A stretch of DNA of 64,000 nucleotides from Oscheius sp. JU75 (GCA_037178855.1 JASJZC010000005.1:5456001-5520000), one strand, 5' to 3'; positions 1 to 13,499 are shown, counted from the stretch's first letter. Notes: generated by a model from the letters alone, not told the origin. Numbers and translations: made by a program.

Positions 1-187
1 CTTGTGCCTGTGTTTGTTAGTTACCGTTATAAATCTCTATGCAGCTGATTAGCCGTACAGTTTCCACCTGCCATGACTCGTAGATTGCCATGGTAATTCA
101 CTGACTCCCACAGATGCATCCAACATCTTGCACTCACACGTTCAAAGAACTCTGCACCCACTACTAACCTCTCCCAACAAACGTTAG

Positions 188-1507
188 ATGTCGATAGCCG
201 ATGTCCCAACTTGGGAATGGTGCTGGATTGCCTTCAGTCTCTTCTCCTCCGTCGTCCATTGTTTCGTTCTCATCACGATCCTCCTCTCTAAACAGAGTTC
301 TACGAACAGTGTCCTGAAAGGACCGTTCTTCACTCTCGTCGTGATCCAAGGAATACATGAGCTGCTTGAAGTTGCGACAGTGAATGGCTTCAACCGAGCA
401 CGCAAGTATCGCATCATTAAGTACGCAATCGAAAAGGACAACAACGTTGTCGAGCTCCAATGGTATTGGTTTATCTTTTTGAAAAACATTCTTTACATGG
501 GACATCTTCTCATAGCAGCTAACAGGTAGAAAGAATGAATCCTCTTGTGCAACTTACATCTTCAGACTGTCGGCGCTGTTGATGAGGGGAGTGAGCAAAT
601 ATGACAGAGTGAGTTTCTTATCCAACTCCAAATGATCTCTAAAACCTTTTGCAAAATTTAATTCAAAACAAGTTCTCGACGCCGTGAGATAATTGACAAG
701 AAAAATTGAAATTTTGCAGCCAAAGAGTGTTTCGTACTAATCGCTAAAATCATCCAATTCCAATCACAGTACTTTCCATCTATTTTGGGATTGTAAATTC
801 AAAGGACCAAATTTAAGGTGTGGTGCACAAAGAATATCTTGATGATGGTCGGAGTCTTTTACCTGATTTCCATCGTGCTCCGACTCGTCATATTCGAATC
901 CAATATCTCTTTCACGACTTATATCTTTAACGGAACTGATATCTTTACTTTTGAACAGACGTCTTATGAATTCACTGTGGGTTTCCGCTATTTTCGTGTC
1001 AGCGCTCATCAGTTCGAGAACAGTTCGGATATCTGTCTCAGTACCGGGTCAGCCCTTATTTGTGCCATCATTTATACTTCCTGTTTCGTGATTTCGCGTA
1101 AAAATGGATTCAGTCGGTTGTCTGCCGATGTCAGGGTAGGGCTAATGGGAAATAGCTGACCAGTTTTCTTGTAGAGACAAGAAAGAACTCTTCTGAAATG
1201 CGGTGTTGCAACTTTTATTATGATGATACCCACTTCTTTTCGGTCAGGAATAGAACTGTATTCTCAGCTTGGGAGAAAGGACCAAGAACTGATGGACTTC
1301 ATCACCAAATGGAAGTAAGCCTAGTTTCTATTTCAGTCACTATCCTATTTTAGCATGCTACCCGCAGAGGCCATGTGTGTCTTCCAGCCTTGGCTTCTTC
1401 TGCTGACGTGTACAGCTCTTCGTCGTGCCATCTTCAAACAAGAGACTACTGTTTCCGAGATGTCTAATTCACATCAACATTTTAAAATTTCTGTTGCCCA
1501 TAACTAG
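188..1507 (+). CDS. Serpentine (7-transmembrane) chemoreceptor-type GPCR
   Basis: Five exons (188-525, 566-608, 818-1135, 1175-1314, 1354-1507) join in frame to 330 residues, the usual size of nematode serpentine receptors. Hydrophobic segments are spread along the protein: one near residues 12-30 right after a short N-terminus, others in exon 3 (for example around VFYLISIVLRLVIF and GSALICAIIYTSCFVI), exon 4 and the last exon (PWLLLLTC). Four of the five exons carry membrane segments and there is no signal peptide, which fits a receptor with an outside N-terminus. Introns are 39-41 bp except the second (209 bp). The general Srg/Srv-like organisation is an inference; the exact sub-family was not identified. 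The likely role is chemosensation at the cell surface. It is transcribed away from the peptide gene that follows. Confidence 0.6.
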
Positions 1508-1571
1508 ATCGAAAGATCTAGGCTCTTGGAGCAAATGTTCAATGAGAATCGTAAATGGTTCATTCGGCCGT

Positions 1572-1793
1572 CTACTTTCCAGGAGGAGGGGTCGTCAAGT
1601 GATGTCCGTGATGGTGAGGAAAGCCAGTTCCGCTCGGGAAGTGTCGAGGTTTTCCACTAAAGTCAGGTCGACCAGTAGGACGCTGTAAACCGGGAAATGC
1701 ATGATAATGACGAAATACTGCTGTGGTTTTCCTGGCGAAAGCAGAGCTAAATGTCAGAGCAAAGATGAAGAGAAAGAGGAAGAGAGAACGCAT
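1572..1793 (-). CDS. Small secreted Pro/His/Gly-rich peptide, copy 1
   Basis: The start is the ATG at 1791-1793, because the following residues (MRSLFLFLFIFALTFSSAFA) form a textbook signal peptide. The mature part is short, basic and rich in Pro, Gly and His, with the motif RPDFSGKP and a His cluster near the C-terminus. A 36-bp GT-AG segment after the signal peptide is divisible by three, so it may be a spliced intron or be retained. The partner gene has a 41-bp intron at the equivalent place, which favours splicing. It faces copy 2 (2320-2570) head to head. An antimicrobial or neuropeptide-like role is possible but unproven; no named family was recognised. Confidence 0.55.
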   Translation of the reverse strand: MRSLFLFLFIFALTFSSAFARKTTAVFRHYHAFPGLQRPTGRPDFSGKPRHFPSGTGFPHHHGHHLTTPPPGK

Positions 1794-2319
1794 TTTGTTG
1801 AGTTGAGTGCTTGAATTAGAGCTCTTTATTTTAGAGGGATAGATCTGAATCAACTAGTTGATCCCAGAATGGAATGACTACAATTATATTTGGGAAATCG
1901 GTGACGCACGGACAAAGTGAGCGATCAGCACCACGAGGCATTCTTTTGATGACCCATTCTAGCCGCAAACTTTATAGGGAGACTAGAAGATTGTTCGCAG
2001 TTTTCACATTTTTGTCAGGTCTTCTTCGGAGTATCGAATATTGGTTTGTAAAGACTATTTTGAGATGTCAACGTCTATTGTAATCTTTTGCAAAAGGTTG
2101 TTTTCGACTATAACGCATCCTCAGTCAACCGTACAACAGCATTCGAGAGTGCGCATAAACGATATGGAAGTACTATTTTAGTCGTGTGGCTCGGTCAGTT
2201 TGATGTGGATCAGCCCTAGATATAAACAACATAACAACCTTTGAGGAAGAACCAGTTTTCACAAACAAACTGCCTATAAAATGAACACGGAACTCAGGCT
2301 GTATTCACAGATTCTCAGC
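1794..2319. promoter_or_regulatory. Shared intergenic region of a divergent peptide gene pair
   Basis: This 526-bp stretch separates the start codons of the two related secreted-peptide genes and should hold both promoters. On the plus strand a TATA-like CTATAAA lies at about 2274-2280, some 40 bp before the MRSLF start codon. The only open frame in it (1874-2083) has no coding character. Confidence 0.35.
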
Positions 2320-2570
2320 ATGCGTTCTCTTTTCATTCTCTTCTTCATTGCTCTTCTCGTCTTCCCTGCTGTTTTCGCCACTGAAGATAGCCATAATGAT
2401 CGCGGAAACCATCGAATGCGTACGAGCATCCCTTTGTCTAGTACAGGTTTAAGAGTTCAGGCCGTTTCTCTGGAGCACCGGACTTTAGTGGAAAACCTCC
2501 TGGCGGTTGGTCTCCTGCACCGGGAATGGCACCTCGACTTCATTCAACTCCCTCTCCAACTACACAGTAA
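2320..2570 (+). CDS. Small secreted Pro/Gly-rich peptide, copy 2
   Basis: The ATG at 2320 starts a signal peptide (MRSLFILFFIALLVFPAVFA) nearly identical in design to copy 1. Exon 1 ends at 2419; a 41-bp intron (2420-2460, GTACG to TTCAG) restores the frame; exon 2 (2461-2570) encodes a Pro/Gly-rich tail containing PDFSGKP, the motif also seen in copy 1. Without splicing, the tail is read in a wrong frame, so the shared motif is good support for the intron. An upstream in-frame ATG at 2281 would only lengthen the signal peptide. The product is about 69 residues and presumably exported. Function unknown. Confidence 0.55.
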
Positions 2571-2719
2571 TCTTATTTCCTGCAATAAATTTATCGCTTT
2601 AATTCTGAGCCAAAGGCAAAACTGAAACAAACAATGTTAGTCAAGCAATTTTAACTCTTACTGGTTGTCTTCCGGAATGTTCTAACAAAGCTTGTTTAAC
2701 AAACTATTTATTACCAGAA

Positions 2720-5700
2720 TTAGCGTCCAAACTGTGAAAGTAGGAACACAAGTCTTTCCGTGATTCTCTCTTTTGGGAATGGCAACTCCGGCAGAAGAGA
2801 TTCGACAACAGCGTCTTCGTCTTCCTCTTCGACCGAATTGTAGGCAGAAATGATTTTCAGATCGTATTCCTTTGTCCATTTCGGCTCGATTTCCTGTTTT
2901 TCATTAGGAACTTCTACAAAAGAGGCTACCTTGACAGGACTGACTTTCTTAGCAATCGGTGCCTTCTTCTGCTGGATCCGAGAGTGAGGGGCCCTCCCGA
3001 CTGGAGTGGCAAACTTCGCCTTCTCGACTTCTGCCATCACATACGTGTTTCCGTTGTTAACGTACAGATTTCCATTGTGGATCTGTACCAAAGTTGTTTA
3101 TAGGGTGGAATCCTAAACCTACATGAACCTTGTTTCTTCTTTTCGATGGCACCGGACCAAGAACTCGATTGACATCGACGAATTCAACTTTGTTATTGAT
3201 GCTTGACCCAGCTGTCATATCCAAAAACTCTATCTGTGCGTCTTTCGCTCTGAAAGTATCTCTTTGAGTATCGATGACTAGGATATGAACTTATTATCGC
3301 ATTCAGCAGGCAGTTTCTCCTTTATAAACCTCCACAAAGGCGGAGCGTCGATGAGCAAAGTCTTTATTTTGCTACAGAACGCATCAGCTGTGAGATCTTG
3401 CGAAGAAACTAAAACGGATGTTCCAAAAGACGTTGTAAAGGTACCTACAGGCCTGAATGAGTTTAAAGAGAAGTTTAGAAGATTTACTGCTTTTGTATTT
3501 GGCCCTCATCGTGTACGCCTGTCAACTTTCTCATTAACAGCACAAAAATTCAGACAAACTCACATCTACGGCCATGATAATATCTAGTGCTTCCTTATAA
3601 GCCTTTCTCATTGGATTGGCGTACATTTGCAAAGGAAGTTCCGACTCGGGAAAGAGACAGGCGATTAGACACGAGATCTCGGGGAAATCCATGTTTAGAA
3701 GCTTGTTCACTTCCATAATTATCTAGAATATAAAGTGTGTTCAAAGAAGATGTGCTCATGCCTGTGTAGGACTATTCAATTGTCTGAAGACTTCTTGAAC
3801 CTGGTTGTACAGATCCCTTCGTAATAGAAGACGTTTTCTGATGTCGTTGAAGATGTGACGACACAGAATCTGTTCCTGTCGTCGGCGGTATTCCGGGTCC
3901 TCCATTCCTTCCAATCCATCTTGCGCCATTTCGGTTCGAGTTCTTTTTCTCCATTTCCTTGTTGGTGAACTCGGAATCACTTCCTTTGTTGAAGATGTAC
4001 TAGAGTTCTTAAAACAACCAGTTAATGAGCAAGCAACATCGGTACCACTGCAGATGTCGAAGGTTCCTCAATATTGGTTTCATACTGAAGACTGTTCTCG
4101 ACAAATAACTGAACCTTTTCTTCTGCAGTCGGTGATTTCGCCAGATTGCTGAAGTCGGTCGGGAACAGATTTCTTCTCATCGTGACCTTCGAGAAAAGAG
4201 CTTTGGCCTTTACAGTATCTGCCCGCAGCAAAGTCGGACTGTGAGTGACGTTGTCGTCTCTGGGAGTTCTTGGAGGAGACATCTGATGGAATTCTTGAAA
4301 GGAATCAACAGTCTTACTCTAGAACATGTTCTTTGTGGTGTGAGAGTCAGATCATCGATGCTATTCGATTCGTCAGAGAGATCAGCAGGAGTGTGAACTC
4401 CTGGTGTCAACGGAATGAAAGTATTCTATAGAGGTCAGAGAAATATAAACTATGTGTACACTTACAGAGCATTCAGTGTTAACTTCCAATGGAATCAACA
4501 GAGGCATATCTCTCGATAACTCTTGAAATTCGAATGTGCTCGACTTTTCTTTCTTTGCTGGTGGAGCTGGCTGTGCATGTTTCTGAAGAAGTACATTTTA
4601 TAGACAGTATAACTCAGAGAGACCTTGGGCGAATTACTGTCTTCCGATTCGCTGCTACTAACGTACAGTTGATTCCTTAACTGTTCCATTTTTTTCTTCT
4701 TGCTCGGGCTTGTCTCCTTCATAACAGGTCTTCTCTTTCTGACAATTGGAATGAACTTGGTCGGGTTGCTCTGCTTTCGTCTACTGTTTTTTGATGGAGA
4801 TTCCGGCTCGATCTGAATATGCACATATCGATTTTTGTTAATTTTCATACAGTTTCTTTTAGAGGACTTGATTCGAGATCCTTTCTCTCACCGTACTGCT
4901 CTTCTTCACAAACAGCCGTCTTCTGAACAATTTAAAATATTATAAAGAAACAAGCTAAAAAACGAAAGTATAGAGCGGAAACCACCAAATTACCACAAAG
5001 AAAGCACGGGTTTATTGAAAAAAAAAATTACCTCTGGTGTCCGGGCGACATCCAGCTCGTCTTCACTCAATGCCTCAATGTCCACAAAAGCTTCAGAGTC
5101 CGGGACTGATGCCTGTAAAAAATTGGTACAAAAGTTGGCTCCACTAACGGGTGGAGGAGGACCCGCTTCTTCGTGTACAAGTGGTGTTTGGCATACTGAG
5201 GTCGATGCAGTTAAACTTTCAGCAAGCAGAGGCTCTTGGAGTTGCTGATCAAGAGAGGGAGATTCCATGATGACCAGTTGTTTTCCAGCGAGATTAATCG
5301 GCTGCAACACTCCAGCTTCATCGCGAATGAAGATTGTCATGTTGTTTGGTACAATCATCTTCTTACTGCCAGGCGACATCTGCAACTACTCGATGAGTAG
5401 ATAGACAGATGAATCACGAACTATTGCAACTGGGAACGAATTCCCTTGATCCGTGATTCCTATGTCCGAAGGAAGGCGAACAGGACTGACTGTTCTCAAC
5501 CAGCTGGACTCATTTCCTACATGTTCGAGATAACCGCCATTCAATCGGAATTGCGAGCAGAAACTCTGAAATTGGATTTCACACAGGACAGAGTTGAAAT
5601 CGCTACCTCGTACCAACATGGTTTCAACTCGTTCGGCCAAAAGGCCATAGTCGTTGAGCACCTGTACAGTGCCTCATTTTCTACTTTTACCAGTGGGTTG

Positions 5701-7649
5701 CTGTCTTGCGCGTTCTAGAGAAAGAGACATAGTTACGAAAAAATATGTTTACCAATATCATCTTCTGTAGTGGATTTGCAAAGGGAGCCTTGCGTAAATT
5801 GGCTAGATGATCGCCAATTTGCCCGGGAGTCCTCGTCGGGAGAAGGTTTCGATGGATCTGGTAGTAGCGCCCTTCGTTGTTGGCGAAACTGCTGTTGTTC
5901 ACATAGCCGAACTGGACGAGACCCAGAAGTAGAAGAGTGTCCTCTATGTTAGTCCATGTCGGTCGTGGCTTTTTGGAATGTGGTTGAACAAATGGAATGA
6001 GACTGGGATAGAGAAGTGCTTTGCTTCGGGACATGGCCAGGCATGCCTCTGGACGCGGGAAGTAGCCTCAAATAAGCCTTTTACAGCAAACTAAATAGGC
6101 TTACCCGCCCAGGTTGGAGCATTTTGCCATCTGGCCACGTTCTCAGGCACCTTCGGAATACCAATAACATCGTGCATCGAGGAAATTGCGTCCGTCATGT
6201 TGGAAATGTTGAACAATGACGGTCGATTATCTTCTCGTGCCTTGAGATCCAAGCTATTCAACTCGTTCTGAACTGTATAGTAATTTGATCTTTCACCTAA
6301 AACTCACAAACATTGTCTGATATCTGTTCAGGACACTTGTTCTGTTGACCTGGGCATCGTGGTAACAGACCAGAATAGTTTGAGTCAGCAGTTGGACATG
6401 CTGAAAGAGACTAAACTAAAACTGAACACTCCAACCTGTTCCAATTGTGATACCAGTTGATCGAGTTCAGCCTGCTTGAAAATGACTGGACCCGCTTTGA
6501 GAAGACTACACGACTCATCATTAGGCATGGCCACAATTGTTTTGACTTTCTTCTGATCTCTTCTTGGCGGACGTCGTGTTTTGAATTCTTCTCTCAGCCG
6601 CTTCTTTTCCTCCATGATTTGAACTTTATCCAGGTCGTAAGCATCGGCCATCAAGACCTTCAGCTCCCTTTCTTAAGATACTTACTAATCAGATTTACTT
6701 GGAGGTCTCACTTGACATGACCGTCTTTTGAGTGTAATTTTCCAACTTCTCCTGGGCATCTTCAATGTCTTCTGCCTCGGCTTCATAATTATAGTCGGGA
6801 TCTTCTTGTAGCTCATTCCAATCTTTGTACAGCCACTCCGGATACAACTCGTTTGTTGTTTCGGCCAGTGGATCGTAGTTGGCGGCACTGTTCAGATTGA
6901 AATCTTGGCCGGAAACTTGCTAAATTTTCCTGATTTTCTCAAGAAACCAGCTCAAGTATACCCAACTATTCCAGTTTTGCATATTATCGAAGAAATCGTC
7001 GCCATCTTCGGCCAGTCCTTTTAGTTCCTTTTCGACCTCGTCCTCATCATTCTCCTCTTCGAGACATTCTTCGGAAGAAGACGAGGACCCTTCGTCACTT
7101 TGGTCTTCGACGTAGTCAACATCATCTATACACATTTGTGTCGAAAAAAAAATATATTTACCGTCATCATTTCCGAAATCTTTGACGTAGAGAAAATTGG
7201 GCGGACGGTTAGCCAAAGAAGCAACTTCCACTGGTCGGAGAGGAACATTCAGCATGGTCTTTGAGCGAGTGAACTTCTGTGCGGGCAATTCGGAAGGATC
7301 AGCAATTCCTGCTGCCACTTTTAACAAAGTACTCGACTCTTCGGATCTGATAATATTCTGTAAGGAGCGTTTGAACGTGTTCCCATTTGCGAACATACCC
7401 TTACAATAGTCTTGCTGACTCTTCTAGGGATCTTGTATCTCTCCGTAGCTCCTTCTAACAACTCGTCGAAATGTTTCAATTGTTCGGTGTCCAGATCCGT
7501 TCTGATATTAGATCTATTCAGTTTTACATCACAACTTACGGGAGGGGCTCTTTTCTCTTTGTTTTGTCCTTCTTTTTGGGAGATCTGTTCCATTTTGAGG
7601 TTGATGGAAGCATTTTCTTTGGAACCCCCGACGTCGAAGGCATGTCCAT
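2720..7649 (-). CDS. gon-4: GON-4/GON4L-like nuclear regulator
   Basis: This many-exon gene reads from the ATG at 7647-7649 (Lys-rich first exon 7540-7649, then a 38-bp intron 7502-7539) to the stop at 2720-2722. Recognised GON4L features in order: a long acidic stretch (about 6950-7130, runs of Ser then Glu/Asp); a conserved block around 6700-6910 with NELYPEWLYKDWNELQEDPD, very like the YY1AP1/GON4L family; a SANT/Myb-like domain near 5760-5970 (WTNIEDTLLLLGLVQFGYV); and a second C-terminal SANT-like segment around 2830-2880 (PKWTKEYDLKIISAY). The middle is Ser/Pro/Thr-rich and weakly conserved. In C. elegans GON-4 controls the timing of gonadal precursor division, and GON4L is a chromatin co-repressor. 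Exons in the low-complexity middle part are less certain. Its start lies 378 bp downstream of the ebax-1-like gene on the same strand. Confidence 0.75.
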
Positions 7650-8026
7650 TATCTCTGAATTTTTCCGTCAACACGAAAATCAGAGAGAAAGAAATAAAAA
7701 GAGAAGGAACTGTTTGAAAATTCTGCACTCGCGGTCGACACCCCGGAACGTCAAAACCACGCCTCGGTTGCGGAAAACTGTGCACCATCGCGTATGCAAA
7801 TGAGTCTTTTCCAACAAAACGCAGCTGCTTTCAGGTTACAGCCCTCGCTTTTTTTTAAACTTCAAGCAATAAATAGGATTTATTTATTTTTTGTTTGCTA
7901 TTGTGTCCAATTAGCAGAGAAATAGTAAATTGGTTGGAGAAACTCGTAGAGGAGGGTCCGTGTCGGGTGAGTAACATATGAAATTGCCTAGTCCTAAAAA
8001 GAGAGTGGTACAATAGATACAGAAAA

Positions 8027-11000
8027 TCAGTAGTGGTTCTGATAATGTTGACTAAAAGGAGCTGGTGGTGCTGATTGAGTGAACTGGGTCAAAAGTTGTC
8101 GAACTTGTGGATCACCATGCACAACCGAGTTCGCATCTTTCTTTGGCAGAACACTTCTGAAATGTTTACATTTCCTCGCGTGGTGCATGAACATTTCGAC
8201 GATTGATTGATTAAGAGGAATCATCGAGACCAACTTCAGGAACCCCTTGAAGATATGCTCAGCCTGAACACCTAATTTGTTTTTTTTTCTTGCAGAACAA
8301 TAACCTCCATTCGATCCATGTCCGAGAATGAGCTAAAGTTGAGTCTTCTGCTGATGGCATGAGCGAAAGAGTCATAGCACTTTTCGAGAAGATCCATGGT
8401 CACAGGATGGAAGGGTTTGTTGGCCAGTAGTTGATAGGTCAAGTGTTGACGAAGCTGAACAATTCTTGCATTAAAAAACGTGTATAAACATACCATGCTA
8501 AGTTTGGGAGGTGGCTGTGTGAGTAGACTCTGCAGTGACGGCACATTCTGTTGTAGCGACAGTCTCACCGTGTTGTGAACGAACTCAGGTGGTAGAAGAG
8601 GTGTTGAGTGGTTTATTTTGGCAGGCAACGGAGCGTCTTGTTGATTGTACATGTAGTTAATTCTGAAAACTTGTGTTCGCGAATCACTACCTTACTAGAA
8701 CTCACTGATAGCATTTGCTTGCAATATGCAGTAGAGTGAAGGGGCAACTGATCGCCTTGTAGGCGTTTTCAAAAAAGTCAAACGAGGTTTCCAGACTGAG
8801 ATTATGTAAGACGAAGTCCGTGAACCAGATCATATCGTCCTTGTACATTGGTATTCTCTGTTGGTTCTGCTTGACAGCTTCCTCGTATTGTCTCATGTGA
8901 GCACCCATCGCATGTGTTCCGGCGGTGTAGGCCTTAATGAGTCGAGAGACGTACTGTCTGCTGGAGGCTGCTGCTCCACAACTGTTGGACAACTGTGGTG
9001 CCGAATGACTTTGATGAAGACCGGCTTGATTCGAGTAGTCAGGAGCCAGCTGAAGTTGAGAACTGCTTTCCGGATACTGAGGAAAACCAGGTGCTTGCAT
9101 GGGATTGAAGACAGGAGGAGTGGGATGAGCCGTGACCATTCTCCTCATGTAAGGGTTCTGATTCATGTACACTCTCGGAGCTCCTGGATAACTGGCCATA
9201 TGCTGCAGCTGAGGAACTTGACCGGAAGCTTTCCTCAAATTCAACTCCTTTTCTTTCTCCTTCCACAAGTCCTCGTAATGATGAGCACATTGGAAGAGGA
9301 TGTCGGCCGAGATGTCTCCAGTGTGGTCGTGAGCCCTTATTATCCCGTCGCAAGCCTTCTCCAAATCGTCAGACGAATGTTCTTTGCATCGAGCAATCGC
9401 TCCTCTGATTTCCGGTACTGACAACATTTGAGCATAGGGTAGAATGGCGAGAGAGAGAAGGCAAGCCTGTCTGTCAGCATCGACATGACCAGCCTGGATG
9501 GCCTTCTCGGAGAGTTGAGCCATCTCCGATGGTGTAAAGTGGAACTCCCAGTAGATTTCTCGAACAATCTCGTAACCGGCTTGACCTATCTCGGATATTT
9601 GCTGTTGGATCCAGGAGACTTCCGAGCTGTAGTTTCTCAGTATCCAGTTTGTTTTCTTTCCCTTGTTGAGAACTCCGAGCCCGTAAAGATTGATCAAGAG
9701 AGAACAGATGTGCAGATTGCGCTGGATTCCTGAAGACTACTTCGAATCAAAGTTTATCTAAATGTACCTCCGCCAGGAACGTGGTTGAAAATAGTGTTTG
9801 GATTGCCGCCTGCCACTGCCAGAACTCTCTTCCCGAGATCGAACATAAAGGTGGAAAAGGCGTCAGTAGCATTGGCCAAGAATCGAGTCTTCAGACGTTT
9901 TCCCTTGGAGACATGAATCACAGACTTTTTCGACTCTTGCTGCTTATGTTGACTGAAAACAACGTTTTAAATCTCGAGGGAAAGAGAACTCACTTGAGGA
10001 CGGAAGTACTCATTAGCTTCTTCAGAGCAACTTCTTCTTCAGTTCGGATGGGACATTGATCCTGCTGTTCTTCCTTCTTCTTTTTACTCTCGTACGGGAA
10101 ATGAGGCCTCTGTCCAGGGAAATACTTCCTCTTGTTGCAGGCGTCTTTCAAGAAGAAAAGTGAATTGCAAAAGTATTTTCTGAAACTCTTATATACAGCT
10201 AACAGAAAGTTTCCCACTTGTACAACTGATGAATCCGGGGGTCCAGGAGACGATCGAGAATGATTCCCAACTTTTCCTGGTCTTCTTTGAAACTGACTAA
10301 CAGAGTGATAGCCAGGTTTCCCTTAGAGAATCGTATGGACTCGGAGAGCATTGGATAGTCAAGGTCGGAAATCGGAATCCGGACTCCGAGAGAGTTGACA
10401 GCTGCAGCCAAAGCTCTGTCATCGTCCTCGGGAACACGTCCTCTTTTTGGCTGATTCGCTCGATAGGGATGAGATTGACTGAACGTCATTTTTGTTCGAA
10501 AAACTTCTGACAAACCTCTCATACGTTCCCATAGTTCTGTATTGTTCGAACTTGACCACATAATTCGAATAGCTCAACTCTTCGAAAATGAACTTGGCCA
10601 GGCCGATGGGAGGGATTTCTTCGCATTCCACAATCTCCCGAATCCGTTCTGCACATTCTCTCATTAGGACCACCTCAGTTTCCGTGATCTCTATCGATTG
10701 GAGCGTCGTCAGCAGCTCGTTCTCCTGAAAACTATCCATAATTTTGGTTCTATCGAAATATGATTCAGCTCGTCCAAATTTACTCACCAAGTGGTGTTCC
10801 TTGACCTGTGCATGTTTTGAAGTCATCGGGAACTTGCTACACAGAAGAATCTTCACAAGGAAAGCGAAGAGTTGTGACTGTGCCAACCTATCCCGACTTT
10901 TCAATAAAACTCTGGAGATGAGATTCGTTTTTTCCAAGGTTTCTATTCGATGAAGTGTGCTGTTGTGTAGTTGTTCAAAATTGTTCTGGGAAGCTGTCCA

Positions 11001-13499
11001 GCTGGTACTCGGCAAGTTCAGTTCATTGTAGGTCTCCACGTGAGACAGCACAGATTTCATTAGATCCATGGCCATCGGTATCGCGTGTTCGGCATATCCA
11101 TGGACAGAAGCTGCCTCACACTGAGCGAATCGAGTCTCAAGGGGGTCCAATGGAGAATGACAGGCCGCCAGTACTTGAGCAACATCACCGGCCGGGAAAA
11201 CTGCCTGCTGCAAAGGTTATTTTGAAACATGTCAATGACGATGTAACTTACGTTGTCCTCTTGGTCGCTCTCTTGCCCAGATTCAGACGATTCTTCTCTC
11301 TGTAGTCTCCTACTCGGACCTTGGTTGCCCCGTCGTCCCGTTCTCCTTTTTGACTTTTTCTTTTTCTGAGTCGAGTTCTTTCTTTGCGGGCTTTGGGGTA
11401 TAGGTTCTGGAAGCAGCTCCACTGTCTGTTCAGGCCACTTCAGCCACTAAAATAGATTGTTTTAGAAGGAAGGAAATGAGCACATACGGCATGGAAAGGT
11501 TCAATTGAAATTCCCTGGATTTCGAAGCTTTGCATTGCTTGACAGACGTTCATAGCCGGATAGAAGCCAGGGAAACAGTCTATGGTGAAGCGGGCATTCT
11601 CAGCAGAAAGTGTCTGTCCTCCTTGATTGACGATGGTCGACATGAAACTGCCAACAAGAGAATCCTCCACACAACTACTTTTGATGATCTTGAAGATTCG
11701 GTCAGCAGAAAGATTGTGATATCTTTGCAGATGATCGAAAAGCTGCTCTCTGTAGGACCTATCGGCAGCAGGATTCAAAGCAATTCCACGCCAGAGATTA
11801 ACCAACTCGTCGCAAAGCTGTCCGATATTCAACTGCCGTGACTGAGTGTCATCTGAATACTTGGTCTAAGATATAAAATTTCAAAACAAACCTGAGATCA
11901 TCTGCCAGCGTCCACTTTGAACCAACTTGTAGCAATACCAATGGAGGAGGACCAGTCTATTCGCGATGCATTCCTCTGTCGCTACACGAATCAACGAGAT
12001 GGCGTTCGGATCTTTCCTCTGCAGCATCGACTTGATCATTACGATGAAGTTTTGCATAGCTAAAGGCATAAATAGATGAAGTCATACAGTCAATTCACCT
12101 GCAGGATCAAGGTTCACAAATGGCTGCAGATGTCTGTGGAACTCTTGGGAGGAACTGTGTCTCGTGGAGCTCAGTTCGTCAATCGCATGAGCGAGATTTT
12201 GTTTCATACAAAAGCTTTGGAGCTGGCGGCGGAACATGTCGTGTAGAAGAGGCTCATTGTAAGTCATCACGGCTATCTAAATATCTGGTTATATTGTAGC
12301 TACAAAGTCATCGCACAGCCTCGTGACCACCATCTGTGGGATCGGGTGCTCCATAAGAATTGTTGATTTCCGAATTAGGATCACTGAGCTGGTCGAGAAG
12401 ACGCTGTGCCATTGGGAGATGCTGCGAAAAGTTGCTTATACAGATCAAATAACAGCACTGACCTCTCGAGGAAGTTCATTAATGAGATACTGAGCGAACT
12501 TCTTCAACTTGTTATCGTCCAGCTCATTTATGGCATCCCAGATGGTTACACGGTATTGGACACGATGTGGCTCATGCAAACGGAAATTGATTAGCGCGCA
12601 GACGTGGGAACACCATTCGCAATGGTCTTCACATGAACACTTGCTGAATATTACTCGACATCTGAACAGATCTCAAATCATTTGACTGTACTCTGACCCC
12701 TAACCTATCAACTTTGATCGAAACACTATAAGTCTTCGAGCTGCCAAGGAGAACTTCATCCTGTACATTGGCCGAGATGAGATATCCTATTTGGACAACA
12801 TTGGAAACGTAGCCATTTTGGTAGAGCATTGCTCCGTGATTGAAATTCTCCGATTTCCCACTGGCCATTACACTGAATCCACAGTTTTAGGAAGTTTATT
12901 ATGAACTCATACCTGTACAGTCTTGTATCGTCGAGGTTGGCAGGAAAGCAGTGATAGGCAATCTTGAGGAAAAGAGTGTCGGGAAGTGTATCAGAGACTG
13001 GCAAATGTTCTACATCTTGAGTATAAGGATGAAGCTGAAGAGGGTATCCTCTTGATCACAAACGTCATACCTTGTTTCTCTTGAGCACATTGATACTGCG
13101 GTAAATGTGCTCCACTTGGTAAAAGGCCAAATGTTTTGCACATGTTCTAGCAGCTAATTCAGCCAAACTAGAAGATGTTCCAGACAAGCCTAGGTTTCCA
13201 ACTTCGAAGATAAGCTTTTAAATGGTACCTTTTAGGGAACGAAGAGCAGATGTCAACTGTTCGGAACCAAGGCGATTCTTTGGGATAGCGTAGCCCTTGA
13301 GCATGTAAGGAACCTCGTGAGGGACGATGGCGTCTCTCCAATCCCAGTTCAGTCCGTCCGACATCGAACCGAATGAATCTCCATCAGAATCGCCCTCAAA
13401 TCGCTCGGAATCCTCAAAAGAAATGGAGTCGGCATCTTGGTTTCCACCTGCGATTTCTCGGTCGGCGGCTCGGACGAGCCAATCGTCCTCGCCGTCCAT
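8027..13499 (-). CDS. ebax-1: EBAX-1/ZSWIM8-like Cullin-RING ligase substrate receptor
   Basis: The gene runs from the ATG at 13497-13499 to the stop at 8027-8029 in many short-intron exons. The N-terminus is acidic. A BC-box-like segment (SLAELAARTCAKHLAFYQVE, near 13100-13170) would bind Elongin B/C. A SWIM zinc finger follows near 12590-12645 (C-S-C ... C-S-H pattern in CSCEDHCEWCSHVCAL). Directly after it is the family block KKFAQYLINELPRE and, after an intron, the GAPD-like helical region. The long C-terminal half is helical with a low-complexity Pro/Gln/Ser linker near 9000-9200. ZSWIM8/EBAX-1 pairs with Cullin 2 or 3 to degrade misfolded guidance receptors in worms and Argonautes during target-directed microRNA decay in mammals. 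All conserved parts expected are present, so it looks intact. Confidence 0.8.

Noticed and set aside
2281..2625. 114-codon unspliced ORF for secreted peptide copy 2
   Set aside because: Removing a consensus 41-bp intron gives a tail that shares PDFSGKP with copy 1; the unspliced frame gives an unrelated tail.
8861..9421. 186-codon plus-strand ORF inside the ebax-1-like gene
   Set aside because: It is antisense to a continuous conserved exon (8702-9697) of the ZSWIM8-like protein.
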